Source: Neoarius graeffei (lineage: Eukaryota; Chordata; Actinopteri; Siluriformes; Ariidae). Taken from it: a DNA stretch of 64,000 nt. Positions 47,484 through 58,492 of the stretch are shown in pieces. The notes under the pieces were generated by a model. The model searched no databases. It saw only the letters and a list, made by a program, of their open reading frames with translations, and was not told where the DNA came from. The position numbers were made by a program, and so were the translations under genes. The first letter of the stretch is position 1; every line of letters begins with the position of its first letter. The stretch spans positions 67,045,741-67,109,740 of the forward strand of contig NC_083577.1 of NCBI RefSeq assembly GCF_027579695.1. The letters run 5' to 3'.

Positions 47484-48750
47484 GTACCCCCCCCAACGAG
47501 CACCTCCAGGCTCTTTAGGAAGAGCATCAGGGTGTTGCCGGTGGAACTCCGTGATAAGTGTTGGGTCCAGTATGAACCTGGCAGAAACCCAGCTTCTCTC
47601 CTCGGGACCATAACCCTCCCAGTCCACCAGGTACTGGAGACCTCTGCCTCGCTGCCACACCTTCAGCAGTTTCTTGACCGTGTAGGCCTCGCCACCATTA
47701 ATGAGCCTGGGAGGAGAAGGGGGTTTGGAGGGTGGGAGCAAAGAACTGGAAACCAGAGGTTTAAGCTGTGATACATGAAAGGTGGGGTGAACACATTGCA
47801 TGGTGAGTGGTAATGCCAGTCTAATGGAACATGGGTTGATTACCTTCTTGATGAGGAAGGGTCCAAGGAACCTGGGTGCCAGCTTGCAAGAGACAGCCCT
47901 AAGTGGCAGGTGTCGTGTGGAGAGCATAACTCGTTGACCCACTCGGTAGGTGGGTGCCTTGGAGTGGCGTTTGTCCGCCTGCTTCTTGGATGCAAGTGAG
48001 GAGCGAATGAGTCTTCTCCGGGCCAATGCCCACGTTCTCCTGCAGCGGTGTATAAAGGCCTGGGCTGATGGTATGGTGACCTCCTCCTCCTGGCTGGGTA
48101 ACAGTGGTGGTTGGTACCCTAGTGAGCACTGGAACGGAGAGAGACCTGTGGCAGAGGAAGGGAGAGTGTTATGTATGTATTCGATCCAAGGTAGGTACTT
48201 GCTCCAAGAACTGGCATCCCTGGATGCCATGCACCTGAGTGCAACCTCCAAAGCCTGGCTAGCCCATTCTGCCTGGCCATTGGTCTGTGGGTGGAAGCTT
48301 GAGGAGAGACTACAGGTGGCCCCGATGAGTTTGCAGAAGGCTCTCCAGAACTATGTTGGTAGGCAGACCATGTAGGCAGAAAACATGGTGGATGAGTAGT
48401 TTTGCGGTCTCTTTGGCTGAGGGGAGCTTGGGCAGAGGAATGAAATGGACAGTCTTAGAAAAACGGTCAATGACAGTGAGGATGCATGTATTGCCACCTG
48501 AGTTGGGGAGTCCTGTGATGAAGTCCAGGGCAATGTGAGACCAAGGTCGATGCAGAGTAGGAAGGGGTCTTAGTAAGCCGGCAGGGGGTCGATTGTCTGT
48601 CTTATTCCTGGAGCATGCGTCGCAGGCTGCCACGAACTCCTGGACATCCTCCTTGATGGATGGCCACCAAAAGCGCTGCTGGATGAGAGCCAGGGTTCGG
48701 GCAGCTCCCAGATGACAGGCCAGATTGGAACCGTGACCCCACTGCAGCAC
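47484..48750 (-). pseudogene. Integrase and chromodomain of Gypsy element 1
   Basis: 48310-48750 encodes the HHCC zinc-binding part (two His before CDACSRNK) and the first catalytic Asp region (ALDFITGLP). Around 48340 a deletion removes the part that should hold the second catalytic Asp and shifts the frame. The C-terminal part (47484-48251) restarts after the QTNGQAE-type region and includes the core end, a GPF-like motif ([10 protein letters not shown]) and a chromodomain with [25 protein letters not shown]. Chromodomains in this position target chromoviruses to chromatin marks. The protein is non-functional because of the deletion. Confidence 0.85.
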
Positions 48751-48756
48751 CTGAAT

Positions 48757-50200
48757 TCACACATCACAGGGAACAAACAGATGGTTATGAAGAATATTGT
48801 TGGAGTTACCTTCACCTGGGTCCTGCTCCAGGGCCTTCTGCATGAGCGTCTCAACTTCTAGAATAGCGGCTCCCACCAGGCAGCATGGAGGAAGGATAGT
48901 CTCGGGTGGCTTGGACTCCTCTTTGTGGGAAGAGAACATCCTGGACAGGGTGTCGGGTTTGCCATTCTTGGAGCCTGGGCGGTAGGAGAGCATGAAGTTG
49001 AATCGGGAGAAGAAGAGAGACCAACGGGCTTGATGAGAGTTGAGACATTTGGCAGGCTTGAGGTACTCCAGGTTATGGTCGTTCCAGACTAGGAACAGGA
49101 GGTCAGACCCCTCGAGCCAGTGCCTCCACTCCTCCAAGGCTAGTTTCACGGCCAGTAGTTCTCGGTCGCTGATGTCGTAGTTTCGTTCAGCTGAGGATAG
49201 CTGGCAGGAGAAGGAGTAGGGTTGGACCTTGTTGTCGTTGGCCCTCTGGGATAGGATGGCTCCAACCCCTGACTCAGAGGCATTGACCTTGACGATAAAC
49301 TGCTTGGTAGAATCGGGTATGGTGAGAATGGGTGCTGTGGTAAACCTGTGCTTGAGACTGGTAAAGGCTTTCTCTGCTTCCTCTCCCCACTTGAACTCGG
49401 TCTTGGTCAAGGTCAGGGCTAAGAGAGGTCTGGCCACCGTGCTGAAGTTGCGTTTGAAACGGCTGTAAAAGTTGGTGAACCCCAGGAAGCGCTGGAGCTC
49501 TCGTCTCGAAGATGGGGTGGGCCAGTCAGCGACTACCTCCAGCTTGAGGGGGTCCATCTGGATCTTGGCTGGTAAAATGATGAACCCCAGGAACAAGACA
49601 GAGCCTTGGTGGAACTCACTCTTCTCTGCCTTAACAAACAGCTTATTCTCCAGCAGGTGTTGAAGAACCTGCCGGATGTGACCCCGATGTTCCTCCAGGG
49701 AGCAAGAGAAAATCAAGATATCGTCCAGGTAAACAAAGACAAAGGTGTTAAGAAAGTCCCTCAAGACATCATTAACCAATGGCTGGAATACCGCGGGCGC
49801 GTTAGTCAGGCCGAAAGGGACTACCAGGTACTCATAGTGGCCTGTGGTGGTGTTGAAGGCCATCTTCCACTCGTTCCCTTCCCTGATCCTAACTAGGTGA
49901 TAGGCATTGCGCAAGTCCAGTTTGGTGAACACCTTAGCTCCCTGGAGTAGTTTGAAGGCTGTAGTCATGAGCAGTAGTGGGTAGCAGTTCTTGACTGTGA
50001 TGGTGTTGAGACCTCAAAAGTCAATGCAGGGGTGGAGTGACTTGTCTTTCTTCTCCACAAAGAAGAATCCCACCCCTGCTGGGGAGGAGGAAGGGTGGAT
50101 GATCCCAGCTGCCAGAGACTCAGTGATGTATTTCTCCATGGCTTGTCTCTCAGTGGGGGAAAGAGACTAGAGACATCCCTTGGGTGGTGCCGTCCCTGGC
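48757..50200 (-). pseudogene. Reverse transcriptase / RNase H of Gypsy element 1
   Basis: The main frame 48757-49968 contains [12 protein letters not shown], the [13 protein letters not shown] block, catalytic YLDD in [10 protein letters not shown], and the [11 protein letters not shown] thumb region. RNase H follows; its first catalytic Asp is replaced (VNASESGVG instead of a D at position 2) while the Glu/Asp blocks YDISDREL and DTLSR persist. Upstream, 49969-50200 continues the RT N terminus with a stop codon near 50014. The stop and the RNase H change show decay. Confidence 0.88.
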
Positions 50201-51690
50201 AGGAGGTCAAAACCGCAGTCATATGGCCTATGAGGGGGAAGGGACACTGCTCGGGTCTTACTGAAGACAGGCTTGAGGTCCAGATATTCCGGAGGCACAT
50301 GAAAGGTCGGGAAACTCTCTGGCTGAGGTGGTTTGGCGGGAAGCAGAGCGGAGTTCAGGCAGGAGGCCAGGCAGGAAGGACTCCAGCCTAAGATGGTGTG
50401 GTCAGTCCAGTTTAAGTGGGGGTTGTGCTGCATCAACCAGGGTAATCCAAGAATAACAGGAACGTGAGGGTTGTTCATGACGTGAAGTTGTATAGTTTCG
50501 GAGTGATTGCCTGAAATCCTTAGGGTGAGCGGGGTGGTGAGGTGAGTGATGGTGGTCAAACTAGTGCCATTGAGTGTCAGGACGGTGAGAGGGACCTCGA
50601 GGGCGAGTAACGGGATTCCGAGATCCTTGGCGGTGGCAGAGCAGATCAGGTTCCTGTCTGCCCCCGAGTCGACGAGCATCTGAAGATGGTGATGCCGATT
50701 GTTGAGAGTGATGATGACAGGGAGCAACGGTTGGTCAGCAGGGGACTGGTTCCGAGCATTGCCCACCAGGGCCCCTCGATTCACTGGTGGGCTCGTCCTT
50801 TTAGCAGGCAGGCTCGGCAGATGTGTCCCTGCTGACTGCAGTAGAAACAAGCCCCCGTGCTCCATCGGCGCAGTCGTTCCTCCACTGACACCCATACATG
50901 ATCTACCTTAATGGGTTCGATGGACGAGGTGGGTGGTGGAGAAGGGTTGAAGTTGCGGAGGCTCCTCTCTCTCCTCCATTGTTGGACCCATGTGTCAATA
51001 CAATTGGCAAGGTCCATCAGGCTGGAGAGGTCCGATGGCAGTTCCCGCGAGACGAGTTCATCCTTGATGGCATCGGATAAGCCATGTAGGAACGCATTGA
51101 CCAGGGCACTCTTGTTCCAACCGCATGACGCTGCCAACATCCGGAACTCGATGGCATAATCCGAGGTAGATTGGGACCCCTGCCGCAGCTCCATGAGCTC
51201 TCTTGCTGCCTCGCGGCTGGACAGAGAGCAGTCGAATGTTCGCCTCATTTCCTCAGAGAATTCCTTGAAGCTGGAACAACAGGGCGCGTCAGTGTCCCAG
51301 ACCGCCATCCCCCATTCCCTGGCCTTGCCAGTGAGGAGCATGATGGTATAGGCTACCTGGGAGCATTCTGTGGGGAAGGCCAGAAGTTGAAGTTCCAAGA
51401 TCAGTGAACACTGACAAAAAAAGATCTGCAGGAACCTGGTTCTCCACTGTAGGGCTGAGGTGAAGGGAGTCTTGGTTCATGGAGAGCGGCAGTGGCAGGA
51501 GGTGAAGAAAGAGACGGCTGGGCAGGGGTAGGGATGGCTTGGGAGTGCTGGAGTTGTGTGGCTAGGAGGTTGAGTGAGTTGGACAGTGTGGCCAGGTTCT
51601 GAGTGATCTGCCTGAGTTCCTGTTAGTGTGTCCCGAGAAGGGCTCCTTGCTGCTGCATAGCCGTTCTCAGATGGTTAAGTTCCACTGGAT
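50201..51690 (-). pseudogene. Gag and protease of Gypsy element 1
   Basis: Gag begins near the ATG at 51694, about 17 bases inside the 5' LTR (MDPVELNHLRTAMQQQ); a stop follows after about 23 codons and frameshifts occur near 51400. The capsid part is at 50990-51400 (GKAREWGMAVW, LMELRQGSQSTSDYAIEF). A single zinc knuckle CFYCSQQGHICRAC (CX2CX4HX4C) lies at about 50815-50856. The protease frame 50167-50895 has the active-site LVDSGADRNLI and GLPWLMQHNP. The spacing suits one gag-pol unit. Confidence 0.87.
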
Positions 51691-52224
51691 CCATGTTGGC
51701 CAGAACGTACTGTTAAGGGTGGCAAGATGTGGTGAGTTAGTATCCAATAGCAGAACACAAACCAGAAAATCCAATGAATAAAAAATGATTTAATTAAAGT
51801 CCCAAAAGTGTCAACGAACAAAAATAGCAAAAATAATCCAAACAACAATGAGGTAGACAAAGTGCTAATATGAAAAAACATGAAAAATAGTTCTGACAAA
51901 AACTGGAGACAAAAAACGTAGTACAAAAAACATGAAAAACTGGCAAAATGTGAGTGCAAAAAACTGTGGCTAAGACTAGGCAAAACAGAGAGCAAAAATC
52001 CAGGAAACAAAAAATGGCACAGAGACAACGTGAGAAACGGACAAGAGTTCTGGCAAAGTCCCCTTCTGAGAACGGCCTAATTATAGACCCTTTTCAGTCA
52101 TGTGACCTTCGTAAACGCGACCGCCATTTTGGACATGTAGTGGACTTCGGCTCGAATCGGTTTGAATGCGAGGAAGGCGACAAACATAAAAGAAAAAGGA
52201 GCGAGATGCAGAAAACTGTATTTA

Positions 52225-52451
52225 CTAGTTTACTGCAATTATGATCTGGCAGCTATTTACACCGGATCCAGTGTAAATAGCTGCCGGAGCCAACGTCCGA
52301 GCTTGCCGGAGCACGCCCCGGCTGGCCGCGAGCTAGCGCGCCCCGGCTGGCCGCGAGCTAGCATGCTCCGGAACCTCGGACGTTGGCTCCGGCAACTATT
52401 TACACTGGATCCGGTGTAAATAGCTGCCAGATCATAATTACAGTAAACTAG
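52225..52451. repeat. GC-rich palindrome nested in the THAP MITE
   Basis: CTAGTTTACTGCAATTATGA at the left matches its complement ending CAGTAAACTAG at 52451, giving arms of about 100 bases. The loop region carries a direct duplication of a 24-base unit (CCCCGGCTGGCCGCGAGCTA). Each arm contains its own smaller palindrome around GGATCC. CpG and GC content are far above the flanks. Confidence 0.85.
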
Positions 52452-52499
52452 AATGGAATGTTAACAGCAATGTAATGCCTTTTCTGGCTAATTTTATTC

Positions 52500-52654
52500 G
52501 TCTTACCTCCAACAAAGTGGTCACTACACAAGCGTTGGTATGCCGCTATCCATCTTCTCCGTCGGTCAGCATCTACCGGGATCCGATAAAATGATAACCC
52601 TTGCCTTGTTTGTTGATGGTTACTACATCCAGGTGCACAACAATATAGTGGCAT
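52500..52654 (-). pseudogene. THAP domain fragment
   Basis: From an ATG at 52654 the frame reads MPLYCCAPGCSNHQQTRQGL, then SFYRIP and RWIAAYQRLCSDHFVGG, ending at a GTAAG donor-like site near 52503. The C-X4-C pair, SFYRIP and CSDHF are the classic THAP zinc-module landmarks. A stretch of about ten residues normally between the RWIAA helix and the CSDHF motif is missing, so folding is doubtful. It appears to be the first exon of the parent transposase. Confidence 0.72.
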
Positions 52655-53244
52655 GATGGAAGTCTTGCTGAAAATAAACACTTTCTTTGCTGCCGTTCCT
52701 CAATGTTGGCTGTGGTAAACTACTGGTAGTACATGTCCAAAATGGCAGCCGTGTTTGTCGTGACGTCACATGAAAAGGGTCCATACACAGCAGAGCAGAC
52801 CAGGAAGTGAATGCCGGCAAGATGGAAGTCCCATCCAGGATCCGGATTGCGCTGAATTGGGAGATAGTAAATCTCCGGAGTGGAAGTCTGGGGCGGATAA
52901 TGACAGCTTCAGGAAGCTCTGAGGATGAGGTTTTTGAAGAGGCAGAGCAGGAGGAGTCAGACCAATCCAGACAAAGTTAGACTGGTCGCCATCCATTCTG
53001 GGGCAAGACTCAAATGTATACCTTGATGTAGTGTCCACTACAATGATTTTCAGCCATGGGCGTAAATTACGGGGGGGTTGTAACCTCCCCCAAACTCCCC
53101 CACCCAATAATCAAAAGTGGCCAATACAACCCTCCAAATAATCATATTGTCATGATGAATGAAAAATATTAACTGTTATAAAACATGATAAAGTGATTGG
53201 TTTTCTCAATTCAATGTCGTTAGCAAACAAAGAATAACATTTTA

Positions 53245-53370
53245 TCAACACCTCATACCCCCTGTCCTTCCTGTTTTCCCCATCCTTCCTGTTTCCCCCT
53301 GTCCTTCCTGTCCTTCCTGTTTTCCCCATCCTTCCTGTTTCCCCCCAATCTTTCCTGTTGCCCTTCCCTG
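53245..53370. repeat. Pyrimidine-rich minisatellite
   Basis: Irregular tandem copies of CCCCCTGTCCTTCCTGTTTT and shorter CATCCTTCCTGTTTC units, all C and T rich. Confidence 0.85.
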
Positions 53371-54261
53371 TTTAAGACTTCCTTGTGTCCAATCCATCCT
53401 CCTCTCCCTGCATTTTTTCACAAGCAGTAGCTGGAAAAAAAGAAGTCTTTGCAGCATGTTCATGTCCTTCTAAACTACTGGGAAAGAAGAATAAAGCAAA
53501 TTTGGAGACATTTTTCTTGGAGCTCGTTAGAATAAAATAAGTTAAAATTGTTGAAATAATATTTTATCTGAGACACCAATATAATCCACACTTCAGTGGT
53601 CATTGAATGCCTCTGAACATCATCTCCATTTCTCAGAGACAGTGTAAACAACACTGCTAACATCAGCCATTTAGAAGCTAATCAGTACTTACTACTCACA
53701 GTATAATACAGCGGCCTTTGGTCTTCGTAAGTTTGATGACCCCTGCTTGCAATTCTCTGGAAATCGGTGGAATGATAGACAGGTGAGAGATTTCAGTGGG
53801 GGAATTTTAACTAATGAGGTTGCTCAAGTAGTGTTACATTAACACTAGCTCTCTCTACTTTCAGCTTGAATAATGTTAGCTTGCTACTTGTTTTTAACAA
53901 CTATATTCAATGCTCTTGAAGTGGGTAAAGGCTGGTTTCTTTTGTAGTTACAGTAGTAGTTAACTGGTTTTGTTTAGCAAGCATGTGTCTTGTGCATGGT
54001 GTCACCAGGTAATACTAACTTCCAGTGACTTTGGGTGGAGTGTGTGATCATGATCATGGGTGTTGTATAGCATCAAAACCACCATTTTGACGGGGACAGG
54101 ATTCTCGCTAGTTACAGCTAGTAAAATTTTTTAGGTAAGTTGTACTTGAAATAATTTCTTAACATATATTTACATGCAAAATTACATCTTCTACTGATGT
54201 TATTTGTAATAGTGGTTTAGTTTGGTTTCTAACAGAACCGTTACAGTGTATTTTACTCTAG
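53371..54261. other. No gene seen
   Basis: AT-rich spacer between the two Gypsy elements; nothing recognisable. Confidence 0.5.
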
Positions 54262-54266
54262 ATTAG

Positions 54267-54412
54267 TGTGGCAGCGGGGGCGTGGTCAAGCATCGGTCTG
54301 TGACCAGAGGGCGGAGTCAGGGAAGGTAAGTGGCAGAATCACTGCACGTGAGGTTAATTAATGTGTTTGTGTGTCTTCCCCAGTGACCGCGCCCTATTTA
54401 AGGAGAGAGAGA
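54267..54412 (+). repeat. 5' LTR of Gypsy element 2, truncated
   Basis: Matches the first ~145 bases of the 3' LTR (GGGGGCGTGGTCAAGC, CCGCGCCCTATTT). It breaks off in the GAGAGAGAG run. The deletion removed the rest of the LTR, the primer-binding site and the gag start. Confidence 0.88.
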
Positions 54413-55340
54413 GCTGCCGCGGGCCCGTCCCCCTTCACCCTGACAAAGATGGGCCCACAGGACGACCCCGAGGCATTCTTCACGCTCTTTGAGCAGGTAG
54501 CAGAGACCTCGGGGTGGCCGGTGGAACAGCGCGCGGCGCGCCTTCTCCCCCTGCTAACGGGAGAGGCGCAGCTGGCCGCGCTACAGCTCCCCGCTGACCG
54601 CCGGCTGGCCTACGTGGACCTTTGCCGGGTCGTCCTCCAGCGTGTGGGGCACACCCCTGAGCAACAACGGCAGTGCTTCCGCGCTTTGCACTTGGAGGAA
54701 CTCAGCCGGCCATTCGCGTTTGGCCAGCAACTCCGGGATGCCTGCGGATGGTGGTTGAGGGCCGACAACCGCGACGCCGAGGGGATCATCGACCAGGTGG
54801 TACTGGAGCAGTTCATTGCGCGCCTACCAGCCGGAACTGCAGAGTGGGTCCAGTGCCACTGCCCGGGGTCGCTGGATCAGGCAATCGAGCTGGCGGAGGA
54901 CCATTTGGCGGCTGTCCCGATGGCAGGACAGCAGACAACCTCTTCCCTCCTCTCTCTCTCTCTCTCTCTCCCTCTCCTCCTGTGTCTCATACTCGCCCCA
55001 TTCCCCCACCGCGGAGGCGGGGGCCGGCCCCACCCCAGCCGGCCCGCCGCACCCGCGGTGCCCTCCTGTTTCTCCCTTCTGTGTCTGTCTCTCCCCCCCC
55101 TCAGGTGAGTGAGCCCCAGAGCACCAGTGCAGAGAGGAAGCCCAGGCCGGTTTGCTGGCGCTGCGGGGAGCCGGGCCACCTCCAACAGCAGTGCTCGGTA
55201 ATGGAGGTGGGTGCGGTGGTTCGGATCCCCGATGCACCAGGAGCCACCCTCGATCGGGCCGGAGCATATCGCATACCGGTGAGTGTCCAAGGGGATACAT
55301 ATCAGGTGTTGGTGGATTCTGGTTGTAATCAGACCTCAAT
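54413..55340 (+). pseudogene. SCAN-like gag, zinc knuckle and protease of element 2
   Basis: The frame at 54413-54930 encodes a helical capsid domain with DPEAFFTLFEQVAETSGWPV, LLPLLTGEAQLAALQLP, and LEELSRPFAFGQQLRDACGW. This arrangement resembles the SCAN domain of vertebrate zinc-finger genes. A (CT)n run at 54948-54978 and a C run at 55094 disrupt the frame. Beyond it a zinc knuckle CWRCGEPGHLQQQC lies at 55153-55194, then the protease active site LVDSGCNQTS near 55308-55337. The true start is lost in the 5' deletion. Confidence 0.85.
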
Positions 55341-56940
55341 CCACCAAAACTTGGTGCAAGACGAGGCATTGGGGGGAGCACAATTGGTGAAGGTGTTGTG
55401 TGTGCACGGGGATGTTCACAACTACCCTTTAGTGTCAGTCCACATTTTTTTCGAGAGGAAAAATTTATAGTGAAGGCGGTGGTTAATCCTCGCCTTACCC
55501 ACTCGATGATTTTGGGGACGGATTGGCCAGGATTTGGGGAATTAATGAGTCACCTAGTGAAGAGTGGGTCCTGCCGTAGTTTAATAAGGGGAGGTCCCGG
55601 TGTCGCGTTGGTGGAAGCAGCTGTCACAGAGCCGTCTATGTCATCTCCGCGTCAGAGTGATGAGCTGCTGGCTTCTCCTCTCTCTATTGGGGAATCCCTC
55701 GTGGATTTTCCATTAGAGCAGTCGTGAGACGAGACTCTGCGGCATGCGTTTGACCAAGTGAGAGTAATCGATGGTCAAATGCTCCAGCCAAACGTCACCC
55801 CGTCCTTCCCCTGCTTCGCAATTATGAAGGATAGATGATACTGAGTGACGCAGGACACTCAGACAAAAGAGCAAGTCACGCAGCTTTTGATTCCAAAGAG
55901 CCGCCGGGAATTGGTATTCCAGGCGGCTCACTTTAATCCCATGGCTGGACACTTAGGGCAGGATAAAACACTAGCCCGAATAATGGCCCGGTTTTATTGC
56001 CCAGGGATTCGCGGCGATGTCCGTAGGTGGTGTACGGCGTGCCGCGAATGCCAGTTAGTAAATCCAGAGGCCATTCCAAAAGCGCCTTTGCGCCCTCTCC
56101 CATTAATTGAGACCCCGTTCGAGAGAATTGGGATGGATCTCATTGGGCCATTAGATCGGTCAACACGAGGGTACCGCTTTATATTAGTTCTGGTGGACTA
56201 TGCAACGTGATACCTGGAAGCGGTGCCTCTTCGCAATATCTCAGCACGCAGTATTGCGGAAGCGCTCTTCCGTGTTATCTCCTGAGTTGGAATCCCAAAA
56301 GAGATTCTGACTGACCAAGGCACCTCGTTTATATCACGTACACCAAATGAACTGTATGGGTTGTTGAGTATTAAGCCGATCCACACCAGCGTGTATCACC
56401 CACAAACGGACGGTTTAGTTGAATGGTTCAATCGCACCCTCAAGAATATAATTAAAAAATTTGTAAGTGAGGACGCACGTAATTGGGATAAGTGGCTCGA
56501 ACCCTTGTTGTTTTCAGTGCGAGAGGTCCCCCAAGCCTCCACGGGGTTCTGCCCGTTTGAATTGTTATATGGGCGTAAGCCGCGCGGCATTCTAGATGTG
56601 CTGCAGGAAAATTGGGAGGAGGGACCTTCACCAAGTAAAAATGAAATCCAATACGTTATTGACCTGTGCGCAAAACTCCACACACTCACCCACCTAACCC
56701 AGGAGAATTTGCGGCAGGCCCAAGAATGACAAACCCGCCTGTACGACAAGGGTACGCGCCTCAGGGAGTTCGAACCGGGAGATAAAGTACTCGTACTGTT
56801 GCCCACATTGAGCTCCAAATTAGTCGCCAAGTGGCAAGGACCCTTTGAGGTCACACGGCGAGTCGGGGACGTTGACTATGAGGTGAGGCGAACGGACAGG
56901 GGTGGGGCGCTACAGATTTACCACCTCAATCTGCTCAAAC
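55341..56940 (+). pseudogene. Integrase of Gypsy element 2, upstream of RT
   Basis: The HHCC zinc module is at 55905-56070 (AAHFNPMAGHLGQDKTLARI to CTACRECQ). The first catalytic Asp is in GMDLIGPL near 56130, the second in TDQGTSF near 56312, and the Glu in HPQTDGLVEWFNR near 56400-56440. A GPF motif (KWQGPFEVTRRVG) lies at 56830-56870 and its frame runs on without a break into the reverse transcriptase. In-frame TGA codons at 56208 and 56282 and a frame change near 56728 inactivate it. Confidence 0.88.
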
Positions 56941-57800
56941 TCTGGAATGAGGAGGTCCCTGTGGCATTGGTGTCGGTGGTTCCGGAGAAGGCACAGCTGG
57001 GGCCAGAGGTACAAAAGGGAACATTGGCATCACGTACCTCTCCGGTCCCCTGTGGAGACCACCTCTCCCTGACCCAATTCGCAGAGGTTGCCCAGTTGCA
57101 GACCAAGTTTTCGGACGTGTTCTCGCCCCTGCCCGGCCACACCAACCTCATAGAGCACCACATTGAGACGCCTCCGGGGCTGGTAGTGCGTAGCCACCCT
57201 TACAGGCTACCCGAACACAAGAAAAAAGTGGTTCGGGAAGAACTTGAGGCCATGCTCGAAATGGGCATCATCAAGGAGTCCCACAGTGACTGGAGCAGCC
57301 CGGTGGTCTTGGTACCCAAGGCCGACGGGTCGGTCCAGTTCTGTGTAGACTATAGAAAAGTCAACGCGGTGTCTAAATTCGACGTGTGCCCAATGCCTCG
57401 TATTGATGAGTTGCTCGATCGACTAGGCATGGCTCGCTTTTACTCGACACTGGATTTAACAAAGGGTTATTGGCAGATCCCCTTGACTCCATTATCCCGA
57501 GAAAAAAACGGCCTTTTCCACACCGTTTGGCTTACACCAGTTTGTCACACTTCCTTTTGGGCTGTTTGGGGCGCCCGGTACGTTTCAGCGGCTGATGGAT
57601 AGGGTCCTCTGCCCCCATGCCACCTATGCGGCCGCCTACCTCGACGACATCATTATTTATAGTTATGACTGGCCAAGGCACCTCCAACATCTGAGGGCCG
57701 TCCTTAGGTCGCTGAGGCGAGCGGGTCTCACAGCCAACCCGAAGAAGTGTGCGATTGGGCGGGTGGAAGTACGGTATCTGGGCTTCCACTTGGGCAATGG
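56941..57800 (+). pseudogene. Reverse transcriptase of Gypsy element 2
   Basis: Contiguous with the integrase C terminus in one open frame to 57602. It shows MLEMGIIKESHSDWSSPVVL, FCVDYRKVNAVSKFDVCPMP and TLDLTKGYWQIPL. A frameshift around 57530 disrupts the conserved PFGL block; the catalytic YLDDIIIYS then appears in the next frame at 57637-57663. The thumb region FLGLAGYYRRFIPNYSDV follows at 57880-57930. Confidence 0.88.
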
Positions 57801-58440
57801 GCAGGTGCATCCCCAAATTAACAAGACAGCAGCAATTGCGGCCTGCCCGAGGCCCAAGACCAAAAAGAGGGTGAGACAGTTCCTGGGGCTGGCTGGCTAT
57901 TATCGTAGGTTTATACCTAATTATTCAGACGTCACCAGCCCACTGACTGATCTGACTAAAAAGGGGGCACCAGATCCGGTCCAGTGGATGGAGCAATGCC
58001 AGCGGACTTTTTCTGAGGTAAAGGCTGCACTGTGTGGGGGGCCACTTTTACACTCCCCTGACTTTTCTCTCCCCTTTATGTTACAGACGGATGCGTCAGA
58101 CAGAGGGCTGGGGGGTTTTGTCCCAGGAGGTGGAGGGGGAGGACCGCCCAGTGTTGTATATCAGTAGGAAGCTGTCGGTGCGTGAGGGGTGCTACAGCAC
58201 CATTGAAAAGGAGTGCCTAGCGATCAAGTGGGCAGTCCTCACCCTCCGTTACTACCTGCTGGGATGCCCTTTCACCCTCTGTTCGGACCATGCGCCCCTC
58301 CAGTGGCTCCACCGCATGAAGGATGCCAATGCGCGGATCACCCGTTGGTATCTGGCACTCCAACCCTTCAACTTCAAGGTGATCCACAGGCCGGGGGCGC
58401 AGATGGTTGTGGTGGACTTCCTCTCCCGTCAAAGGGGGGG
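57801..58440 (+). pseudogene. RNase H of Gypsy element 2
   Basis: RNase H follows the RT connection. The catalytic Asp block QTDASDRGLGG is at about 58083-58115; a run of Gs near 58125 shifts the frame, after which YSTIEKECLAIKWAV and CSDHAPLQWLHRMK are read in a different frame. It ends near VVDFLSRQ, the usual end of Gypsy pol RNase H; there is no integrase downstream, confirming the altered order. Confidence 0.87.
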
Positions 58441-58492
58441 GAGTCAGCCGCAGGCTGGACGGCCTCTCGGCCTGAGTTGGGCGGTGGGGGTA

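Larger units (their letters stand above)
52086..52782. mobile_element. THAP-coding MITE in the LTR
   Basis: Inverted ends are GACCCTTTTCAGTCATGTGAC and GTCACATGAAAAGGGTC. ATA is found on both sides (52083-52085 and 52783-52785). On the minus strand it encodes a THAP domain N terminus. It also contains a separate palindrome at 52225-52451. A THAP domain is carried by P-type, Kolobok and some Harbinger-group transposases; the three-base duplication slightly favours the last. Confidence 0.8.
46982..52905 (-). mobile_element. Ty3/Gypsy retrotransposon (chromodomain type)
   Basis: LTRs are at 46982-47483 and 51711-52905 (the latter carrying a 697-base insertion); both run TG...CA. ACTTC (46977-46981) and GCTTC (52906-52910) flank it as an imperfect 5-base duplication. 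A G-rich polypurine tract (complement of CCCCCCCCAACGAGC at 47486-47505) adjoins the 3' LTR. Order on the minus strand is gag, protease, reverse transcriptase, RNase H, integrase, chromodomain, the normal Ty3/Gypsy order. There is no envelope gene. Multiple stops, frameshifts and an integrase deletion make it inactive. Confidence 0.93.
51711..52905 (-). repeat. 5' LTR of Gypsy element 1, interrupted
   Basis: The LTR halves are 51711-52085 and 52783-52905. The MITE at 52086-52782 separates them; comparison with the other LTR gives the uninterrupted sequence (AATTATACACAGC). Confidence 0.9.

Noticed and set aside
47307..47771. Plus-strand 154-codon frame over the Gypsy LTR and chromodomain
   Set aside because: Antisense shadow of the integrase C terminus and LTR.
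54948..54978. Separate protein with Ser/Leu run in the second Gypsy element
   Set aside because: The run comes from a CT microsatellite within gag, which also explains the frameshift.
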